Assembly: GCA_959601495.1 (NCBI GenBank)
Contig: CAUGPT010000035.1
Location: forward strand, 1 to 18,205
Origin: Avispirillum sp959601495
GTDB taxonomy: Bacteria; Bacillota; Clostridia; Oscillospirales; CAG-272
DNA length: 18,205 nt
Reading direction: 5' to 3'
The notes under the pieces are model-generated. The model was not told where the DNA came from. It did not search any database and worked only from the letters and a program-made list of their open reading frames with translations. The position numbers and the translations under genes are program-made. Position 1 is the first letter of the stretch, and every line of letters begins with the position of its first letter. Positions 13,072-18,205 of this stretch are shown here, one piece after another.

Positions 13072-14358
13072 TCACGCCTTCGCGCCGTCAAGCACCTTTT
13101 CGATCGCGGCGGCCCTCACGCACAGGCAAAGCACTTCGATCGCGCTTGTGAGATCCTCAAACGACGGATATGTGGGCGCAATTCTCAGATGTCTGTCGCG
13201 GGGGTCGATACCGTAGGGGTACGACGCGCCGACTTTTGTAAGCTTTACACCCGTATCGGCGCAAAGCTCATACACGCGGCGGGCACAGCCGTCCGGCACG
13301 GCAAGATCGAGAAAATATCCGCCGCGGGGCTCTGTCCACTCGGCGATGCCGGTGAGATTTGCGCGGAACGCCGCAATTACCGCCTCAAAACGGGGACGTA
13401 TCAGATCGGCGTGCTTTTTCATGTGTCTGCGTACGCCGTCGGCATCCTTAAAGAACTTCACATGGCGCATCTGGTTTATCTTGTCAAAGCCTATCGTCTG
13501 CGCGGACAGTATGGGCTTTATCTGCGCTATATTGTTCTCGCTCGCCGCCATGATTGCAACGCCGCTGCCCGGGAAGGTTATCTTCGACGTTGACGCAAAG
13601 AAGAACACGTTATCTTCGGTGCCGTACTTTTCGCACGCCTTGAAAATATCCTTCAGCGGAACGGTCTCGTCGCAGAATTCGTGCACCGCATATGCGTTAT
13701 CCCAGAAAATTCTGAAATCGGGCGCCGCGGGACGAAGCGCCGCAAAGCGGTCCACTGTCTCATCGGAATATGTATATCCCTCGGGGTTCGAGAACTTCGG
13801 AACGCACCATATTCCCTTCACCGACGGGTCGCTCTCAACATATTTCTGCACGGTGTCCATATCGGGGCCGTCGGGCGTCATCTCAACGGGGATCATCTCA
13901 ATGCCCATTGCCTCGCATATGGCAAAATGTCTGTCATAGCCGGGGCTGGGGCACAGAAACTTTATTTTACCCTGGCGGCACCATGGCTCTTTTCCGCCGT
14001 ATACGCCGAAAAGCATGGCGCGGGCAACCGTATCAAACATTATATTGAGCGAAGAGTTGCCCTCCACTATAAGTCTCGCCTCGGGGATGCCCAGAAGCTC
14101 GGAAAACAGGCGCTTTGCCTCGGGGATACCGTCCAGTACACCGTAATTACGGCAGTCAAGTCCGCCCTCGGAGCGGCAGCCCTCGGAATCGTGTATAACC
14201 CCGAGCATTCCCTCGGAAATGGCAAGCTGGTCTTTGCCCGGCTTGCCTCTTGTTATATCAAGGTCGATGCCCTTTGCTTTCCACGCGGCAAGCTGCGCTC
14301 TGACATCCTCAAGCTCGCCGGAAAGCTCGGCTCTGCTTTTGTTTTCATATTTGTTCAT
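13072..14358 (-). CDS. Aspartate-type aminotransferase (class I, PLP-dependent)
   Basis: A 428-residue fold-type I aminotransferase of the bacterial aspartate aminotransferase subgroup that carries a characteristic N-terminal LDITRGKPGKDQ segment (32-43). It transfers amino groups between aspartate and 2-oxoglutarate, or a closely related pair, using pyridoxal phosphate in the cytoplasm. Recognisable residues: NYGVLDG (71-77), EGNSS (99-103), FSNPEG (189-194, Asn191), the D220-x-x-Y223 pair that holds the PLP ring, and the Schiff-base Lys259 in FFASTSKITFPGSG. Start ATG 14358 (complement) has AAAGG (complement of 14368-14372) 9 nt upstream; the frame continues upstream without a site. A terminator hairpin follows the stop and a consensus promoter precedes the gene, so it is monocistronic. 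Confidence 0.9.
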   Translation of the reverse strand: MNKYENKSRAELSGELEDVRAQLAAWKAKGIDLDITRGKPGKDQLAISEGMLGVIHDSEGCRSEGGLDCRNYGVLDGIPEAKRLFSELLGIPEARLIVEGNSSLNIMFDTVARAMLFGVYGGKEPWCRQGKIKFLCPSPGYDRHFAICEAMGIEMIPVEMTPDGPDMDTVQKYVESDPSVKGIWCVPKFSNPEGYTYSDETVDRFAALRPAAPDFRIFWDNAYAVHEFCDETVPLKDIFKACEKYGTEDNVFFFASTSKITFPGSGVAIMAASENNIAQIKPILSAQTIGFDKINQMRHVKFFKDADGVRRHMKKHADLIRPRFEAVIAAFRANLTGIAEWTEPRGGYFLDLAVPDGCARRVYELCADTGVKLTKVGASYPYGIDPRDRHLRIAPTYPSFEDLTSAIEVLCLCVRAAAIEKVLDGAKA

Positions 14359-14452
14359 GACAAAATACCTTTCCCTTCCCGCCGGAGGCGGTTCTGCGTA
14401 TTTTGAATAATCTTTATGTGCGAAATTCAAATAAATTCCGCGCACAAACTGT

Positions 14453-14481
14453 ATTATACTACTTTATTTTCAAAAATGCAA
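14453..14481 (-). promoter_or_regulatory. Sigma-A promoter of the aminotransferase gene
   Basis: On the minus strand TTGCAT (complement of 14476-14481) and TATAAT (complement of 14453-14458) are spaced by 17 nt. It is divergent from the promoter of the membrane protein gene, 45 bases away. Confidence 0.8.
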
Positions 14482-14525
14482 GAGCGGCGCAAAAAACTTT
14501 TATTTTTTCTTTATTTTTGACTGTA

Positions 14526-14554
14526 TTGAATTATCGCGGCGCAGGTGATACAAT
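14526..14554 (+). promoter_or_regulatory. Sigma-A promoter of the five-helix membrane protein gene
   Basis: TTGAAT (14526-14531) and TACAAT (14549-14554) are spaced by 17 nt. TGA directly before the -10 makes it an extended -10. Transcription should start near 14561, about 25 bases before the ATG. Confidence 0.78.
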
Positions 14555-14585
14555 ATTATTATAACGACAGTTTCGGGAGGATTAT

Positions 14586-15203
14586 ATGATACCTCTTATA
14601 TCAGCCGCCGCAGTGACAGTCGGCTTATGGATATGTTACGCGGTCTTTCTGCACCGCGCGCATGATGCGGCACAGGCGTCTCTTGCGGCAAAATGCTGCA
14701 TTGTCGCGGCGATCCTCGGCACGGCAGCATTCTGCGCCGACACCGTGGTATTCTATACAAATCTTTCAAAAATCGTTGACAAGGCAAGCGCCGACACCGC
14801 AAGCGCGGATTTTTTGCTGTTTATAAAGATCGACCTCGGTATAATTGCGGCAGCGATAGTTCTTCTGCTCATATTTGCGGCGGCAAGCCCGCGCATGCAG
14901 GTAATGCGCAGCGCTGCCGCCTGCCTATGGTCTCTCATAGTGCTTATGCTGACATATGCCGCAGCAGCGGTCACCTCAGGCGGAAACGTCGCGTCGTACT
15001 GCATTACGGCGGCGGGAATATCCTCCGTATTTATGCTGTTCTTTGCCGCAGCTGCAGACGCCGCCGTGCTGAAACGGCAGCTTTTGCGCAATGCCTCCTT
15101 TGCCGAGGCTCGCCGTACCGCGGCAAGACACCGCCGCGAGCGCCGTGCCGTGTCGGAAGCGGCGCGAAAAAAGAGAAAACAAATCAAAAGCGGGACAAAA
15201 TAA
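14586..15203 (+). CDS. Uncharacterised five-helix membrane protein with basic tail
   Basis: A 205-residue protein that I do not recognise. Hydrophobic helices lie at about 5-22, 36-57, 82-101, 109-130 and 138-160, rich in alanine. The last 40 residues form a strongly basic, probably helical tail (RRTAARHRRERR, then ARKKRKQIKSGTK) that would lie in the cytoplasm by the positive-inside rule and could bind lipid headgroups, RNA or ribosomes. There are no conserved catalytic motifs. Start ATG 14586 has GGGAGG 6 nt upstream and its own promoter. It is monocistronic: the 200 bases after the stop hold no gene, and a strong terminator closes the transcript at 15406. Confidence 0.82.
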   Translation: MIPLISAAAVTVGLWICYAVFLHRAHDAAQASLAAKCCIVAAILGTAAFCADTVVFYTNLSKIVDKASADTASADFLLFIKIDLGIIAAAIVLLLIFAAASPRMQVMRSAAACLWSLIVLMLTYAAAAVTSGGNVASYCITAAGISSVFMLFFAAAADAAVLKRQLLRNASFAEARRTAARHRRERRAVSEAARKKRKQIKSGTK

Positions 15204-15405
15204 GCCGCGCGCTCAGCGTGCTGCGGCGTGCTGAACCGCACGGCTGCGCGAAGATCGCCGAAAGGGATGCCTGCCTCAAGGCAGCAAACGCGGCGTTATC
15301 GCACCCGCGTTGTACAGCGCCTTATTTTTATATGAAAGCGGCGCTGCTCCTTACGCTCTCTCATTTACTCAAGCATGCTCTCAACCGGATATTTACGCAA
15401 AAAAG

Positions 15406-15439
15406 CGGCGGGCACGTCCGAGATGCCCGCCGTTTTTTT
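15406..15439. terminator. Bidirectional terminator between the membrane protein gene and the pseudouridine synthase gene
   Basis: CGGCGGGCA (15406-15414) pairs with TGCCCGCCG (15424-15432) around a 9-nt loop, followed by seven T on the plus strand. On the minus strand the same stem is followed by C and six T (complement of 15399-15405), so it also ends the convergent rsuA-type gene. The 15204-15405 stretch before it holds no supported gene. Confidence 0.85.
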
Positions 15440-15480
15440 CGCCGTCCCCGAAAGTCGGCAAGCCGCGTCGTCGGGATCTC

Positions 15481-16194
15481 TCACGGCTTCTCCGCGTGCG
15501 CCGTCATCATTCCCTCAATTTCCTCCGCGGTGAGCAGACGCCACTCGCCCTCGCCGAGCGTCGGATCAAGCGTTAGATTTGCGAATGCGGTTCTCTGCAG
15601 ATATACGATCGACGAGCCTACAGCCTGAAACATGCGCTTTATCTGATGAAATTTGCCCTCCGTGAGGGTTATATGTCCGCTTCGCCCTTCCTCATCGTAT
15701 TCAACACGGCATTTTTTCGTCACATAGCCGCCGATGTCAATACCCGCCTCAAGCTTTTTCGCTTCGTCATCTCCTATAGGCGGGTCACACCTGAAGAAAT
15801 ACGTTTTTTCGGCATGGCGGCGGGGGCTGAGCAGCTCATGGGCAAGAGGACCGTTATTCGTTATGAGCAAAAGTCCCACCGTATCTATATCAAGCCTGCC
15901 GCATGGGAACATATCCATTTTTGAAAACTCCTCGGGCAGAAGCGCCATGACCGTATGACCGCCCTTCTCCGTTGAGCTTATATATCCGCGGGGCTTGTTG
16001 AGCATTGCATACGTGTACTGCTCACGCCGCACCTCGCTGCCGCAATACACGACGCGCGCAGTGTTTTCGTCTATATGAACAGACGCGTCGCGCACGGCGG
16101 CGCCGTTTACGCTGACCTTGCCCGCGCGCGCGGCTTTCGCTATCTCGCGGCGGCTGGCAATGCCCGTATCCGCTATGTATTTGTCAAGTCTCAA
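15481..16194 (-). CDS. RsuA/RluE-family rRNA pseudouridine synthase
   Basis: A 237-residue synthase of the RsuA branch, which isomerises a uridine in ribosomal RNA to pseudouridine. An S4 RNA-binding domain (about 1-48: RLDKYIADTG, SRREIAKAARAG, VSVNG) is followed by the catalytic domain with KPRGYISS (67-74) and GRLDIDTVGLLLIT (99-112), where Asp102 is the catalytic aspartate. The C-terminal EGKFHQIKRMF (179-189) is also typical. The start is TTG 16194 (complement). GGAGGA lies 9 nt before it, and the protein then begins directly with the S4 RLDKY motif. A GTG further upstream would translate through the ribosome binding site. The target position (16S U516 or a 23S site) cannot be settled from sequence alone. 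Confidence 0.92.
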   Translation of the reverse strand: MRLDKYIADTGIASRREIAKAARAGKVSVNGAAVRDASVHIDENTARVVYCGSEVRREQYTYAMLNKPRGYISSTEKGGHTVMALLPEEFSKMDMFPCGRLDIDTVGLLLITNNGPLAHELLSPRRHAEKTYFFRCDPPIGDDEAKKLEAGIDIGGYVTKKCRVEYDEEGRSGHITLTEGKFHQIKRMFQAVGSSIVYLQRTAFANLTLDPTLGEGEWRLLTAEEIEGMMTAHAEKP

Positions 16195-16238
16195 AGCACG
16201 CTCTCCTCCGATCACGGCAAGTTATCATTTATGATGAT

Positions 16239-16267
16239 ATTCTATCATAATTTTCTCTGCTTTTCAA
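16239..16267 (-). promoter_or_regulatory. Sigma-A promoter of the pseudouridine synthase gene
   Basis: On the minus strand TTGAAA (complement of 16262-16267) and TAGAAT (complement of 16239-16244) are 17 nt apart, with TGA before the -10. The TATGATAGAAT core is identical to that of the ppdK promoter. Confidence 0.75.
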
Positions 16268-16404
16268 GGCTCGCGGCGCATTGCACGGGTTTTGCCGCGC
16301 AGCGGCAGATCGGCATATAAAACCGCGGGGCGCCGATGGGCGATACGCGCGGCGCATAACACAGACCGCTGCGGAAAAACTTTTGATACGGCGCTCTCGG
16401 GATG

Positions 16405-16433
16405 TTGACTTTTGCGCCGTTTGGTGTTATATT
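16405..16433 (+). promoter_or_regulatory. Sigma-A promoter of the yitT-type gene
   Basis: TTGACT (16405-16410) and TATATT (16428-16433) are spaced by 17 nt with TG at the extended -10 position. Transcription should start near 16440, giving a leader of about 26 bases. Confidence 0.78.
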
Positions 16434-16465
16434 CTTCTTAGCGTCTTTTTTCATGTGAGGTAGAA

Positions 16466-17401
16466 ATGGGTAACAAAGTAAGCAAGGGAAAAAAAGCTGC
16501 AAACTTTCTCTACACCGTGTTTATTCTTCTGCTGGGAAACGCCATGTATGCGCTTGCCGTAATACTGTTTATCCGACCCTCGGGTCTTGTCATGGGCGGA
16601 GTTACCGGCGTATCGCTTCTTGTAGAGCATTTCTACCCGAAGATCGAAATATCTTATTTTATACTGGCGGTAAACGTACTGCTGTATATTTTGGGCGCAT
16701 TTGTGCTCGGCAAGCACTTTATCATTACAACCGGTGCTTCTACGATACTGTATCCCGCATTCGTCAACCTTTTTGAGCGGGTTTTCCGCAACTTTGACAT
16801 ATCAAAGTATAATATGCCGCCCACAGACAATATGCTGCTTTACGCAATGGTGTCGGGGCTGCTTATCGGTGTTGCCGTAGGGCTTGAGGTGCGTCACGGT
16901 GCCTCCACCGGCGGCTCGGACATACCGCCGCTTGTCCTAAATAAACTGACGGGCGTGCCCGTTGGTGCAGGCATGCTCATGGTGGACGGCGCTATAATCC
17001 TTGCCCAGTTCATCGCGTACAAGGATCTCTCCCGTGTGCTGTACGGCGTAATCATGGTCATCATATATTCTTATGTGATAAATCAGGTGACGGTTATGGG
17101 CAGCGGATCCGTTGAAATATCCGTCATATCCGATCAGTACAATGAGATCCGCGCGACGATCATGGCTGAGACCGGACGCGGCATCACGCTTCTCTCAGGG
17201 CGCAAAGGCATGACAGGCGAAAGATGCAAAATGGTCATGACCGTTGTTTCCACCCGTCAGCTGGCAAGAGTTAAAAAGATCATTCAATCCATTGACCCCT
17301 CCGCTTTCATGATAATTACAAGCGTGAGCGAGGTCAACGGCAACGGCTTTTCCTTTTCCAAGGGAGACAAAAAGCTTGACAAATCGGAGCTTTTGAAGTA
17401 A
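16466..17401 (+). CDS. YitT-family membrane protein (DUF161 repeats + DUF2179)
   Basis: A 311-residue protein with the standard YitT layout: about six membrane helices (near 13-36, 63-82, 86-104, 123-141, 167-184 and 190-208), then a soluble C-terminal DUF2179 domain (about 215-292) with RGITLLSGRKGMTGE and the FMIITSVSEVNGNGF end. Conserved small-residue loops GGVTGVSLL (44-52) and GASTGGSDI (145-153) are family hallmarks and repeat in the two halves. The transported substrate or sensed ligand is unknown. Start ATG 16466 has GAGG at 16457-16460. Its last codons contain the -35 box of the rnpB promoter. Confidence 0.93.
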   Translation: MGNKVSKGKKAANFLYTVFILLLGNAMYALAVILFIRPSGLVMGGVTGVSLLVEHFYPKIEISYFILAVNVLLYILGAFVLGKHFIITTGASTILYPAFVNLFERVFRNFDISKYNMPPTDNMLLYAMVSGLLIGVAVGLEVRHGASTGGSDIPPLVLNKLTGVPVGAGMLMVDGAIILAQFIAYKDLSRVLYGVIMVIIYSYVINQVTVMGSGSVEISVISDQYNEIRATIMAETGRGITLLSGRKGMTGERCKMVMTVVSTRQLARVKKIIQSIDPSAFMIITSVSEVNGNGFSFSKGDKKLDKSELLK

Positions 17402-17404
17402 ACT
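17376..17404 (+). promoter_or_regulatory. rnpB promoter embedded in the yitT coding end
   Basis: TTGACA (17376-17381) and TAAACT (17399-17404) are spaced by 17 nt, placing the start at about 17411, next to the 5' end of RNase P RNA. The -35 lies within the yitT-type gene, and the -10 overlaps its stop codon. Confidence 0.7.
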
Positions 17405-17412
17405 GTTTATTC

Positions 17413-17770
17413 GGGAGACCGGGCTGCCGCGCTTTGTTGCGCCGAAAGGTATCAGAGTGAGGAAAGTCCGGGCATCGCAGGGCAGGATAACGGATAACGT
17501 CCGCCGAGGGAAACCTCCGGGAAAGTGCAACAGAAATAGACCGCCGCCAATAGGCGGTAAGGATGGAAAGGCGAGGTAAGAGCTCACCGGCACGACAGGC
17601 AACTGTGTGCAAATGTAAACCCTATCCGATGCAACACCGTATGCAGAGCGGCTTTTCGCCGGCGTTTGCCCGACGCTTCTCTGCGGGTGGCTGGAGACAG
17701 GCAGCAATGCTTGTTCGAGACAGATGGCAGTCACGGCTTTGCCGTACAGAACCCGGCTTACAGGTCTCCC
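17413..17770 (+). ncRNA. rnpB: RNase P RNA, class A
   Basis: The catalytic RNA of RNase P, which matures tRNA 5' ends. The P1 stem GGGAGACC (17413-17420) pairs with GGTCTCCC (17763-17770) and fixes both ends. Universal elements are present: GAGGAAAGTCCGGGC near the 5' end, ACAGAAATAGACCGCC, the GGTAAGGATGGAAAGGCGAGG/TAAGAGCTCACCGGC region of type A molecules, and the 3' ACAGAACCCGGCTTACAG. The length of about 358 nt is normal. It has its own promoter at 17376 and a strong terminator immediately after P1. Confidence 0.96.
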
Positions 17771-17817
17771 CGAGCAGAAGAAAAAGGTCGCGATGGCGAC
17801 CTTTTTCTTTTGCTCGA
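17771..17817 (+). terminator. Intrinsic terminator of rnpB
   Basis: A GGTCGC-gatg-GCGACC core (17786-17801) is extended by AAGAAAAA/TTTTTCTTTT and CGAGCA/TGCTCG arms to a stem spanning 17771-17817. The T-tract CTTTTTCTTTT follows the GC core. Confidence 0.9.
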
Positions 17818-17901
17818 CGGGAAAACTATGGGGTGCGGTTTATAGCGGTTTATACTTCGGTCAAAGTCCTCGGCGCGCACCGCGCCTCACGCGAGCTGAA
17901 T

Positions 17902-18190
17902 GCGACAGCTTTCGGAATTGGCAAAGCAATTCAAACTTTATGGTCAGCTTGCCGAACGTAAGTAAAGGATGTGAGGGGGCTACTGTCCCGGCGCGACAGC
18001 TTTGGCTTTTCAGAATTGGCAAAGCATTTCAAGCTTTATAGTCAGCTTACCGAACTTAAGTAAAGGATGTGAGGGGGCTACTGTCCCGGCGCGACAGCTT
18101 TGGCTTTTCGGAATTGGCAAAGCATTTCAAGCTTTGTCGTCAGCTTTCCGAACGTAAGTAAAGGATGTGAGGGGGCTACTGTCCCGGCAG
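17902..18190 (+). repeat. 98-bp tandem repeat array downstream of rnpB (three units, continues to window end)
   Basis: Three head-to-tail units start with GCGACAGC at 17902, 17993 and 18091. A 33-base core beginning AAGTAAAGGATGTGAGG is unchanged at 17960, 18058 and 18156, exactly 98 bases apart. The first unit lacks about 7 bases near its start. Sequence between the cores varies mainly around the GTCAGCTT(G/A/T)CCGAAC part. There is no supported protein; the frames across it contain stops. Confidence 0.88.
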
Positions 18191-18203
18191 TAGCCGCCCT
18201 CAC
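18167..18203 (+). repeat. Long hairpin ending the last tandem unit
   Basis: GTGAGGG (18167-18173) pairs with CCCTCAC (18197-18203), and GGCTACTG (18174-18181) pairs with CAGTAGCC (18188-18195), with one bulged G and a TCCCGG loop. Only the third unit carries the second arm; in the first two the unit boundary instead forms CTGTC/GACAG. A similar CCTCACGC lies just before unit one (17885-17892). Confidence 0.75.
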
Positions 18204-18205
18204 GC

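Noticed and set aside
17902..18205. CRISPR array
   Set aside because: The 98-bp units are long, nearly identical throughout and directly joined, with no unique spacers and no cas genes.

Overview
The window looks like a chromosomal segment of a gut-type Firmicute, probably class Clostridia. The evidence is strong GGAGG-type ribosome binding sites, near-consensus sigma-A promoters with 17-nt spacers, tRNA genes with encoded CCA, class A RNase P RNA, and clostridial housekeeping families (pyruvate phosphate dikinase, a YerC/YecD-type regulator, a YitT protein, a cysteine-rich KTR protein). No gene fixes the genus.

Layout. (1) 1-4180, plus strand: the end of a membrane protein overlaps rsgA (ribosome-assembly GTPase) and is followed by a strong terminator. 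Next come a TetR regulator with its own promoter and a likely operator, a small zinc-ribbon-like KTR protein, a terminator, and a tight three-gene run: isochorismatase-like hydrolase, CPBP membrane protease and GNAT acetyltransferase. (2) 4420-7250, minus strand: ppdK, facing a shared bidirectional terminator, followed by a remnant of an alpha-galactosidase start. (3) 7585-9778, plus strand: an lplA / yerC-like / SAM methyltransferase operon. (4) 9860-10915: a short-repeat tract, then a promoter driving tRNA-Val, -Asp, -Phe and -Gly, a broken tRNA-Cys copy and an intact tRNA-Cys. (5) 10917-13011: an AT-rich three-gene island (DUF4417 protein, nuclease-toxin-like protein, small immunity-like protein) between two 115-bp direct repeats. 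The repeats belong to an unusual array of small hairpins joined by a 7-nt linker. (6) 13021-17401: housekeeping genes. An Asp-type aminotransferase on the minus strand is divergent from an unknown five-helix membrane protein, and an RsuA-type pseudouridine synthase on the minus strand is divergent from a YitT-family gene. (7) 17376-18205: rnpB, with its promoter inside the yitT coding end, a terminator, and a 98-bp tandem repeat that runs to the end of the window.

The region most likely to hold something undescribed is 10917-13011. A toxin/immunity-like pair with no delivery domain, an upstream DUF4417 gene and a highly folded leader sit exactly between two copies of the hairpin array core, next to tRNA-Cys. 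Recombination between the two copies would remove the genes and leave one uninterrupted, roughly symmetrical array. That is an inference from the repeat geometry. No integrase or transposase is present in the window.
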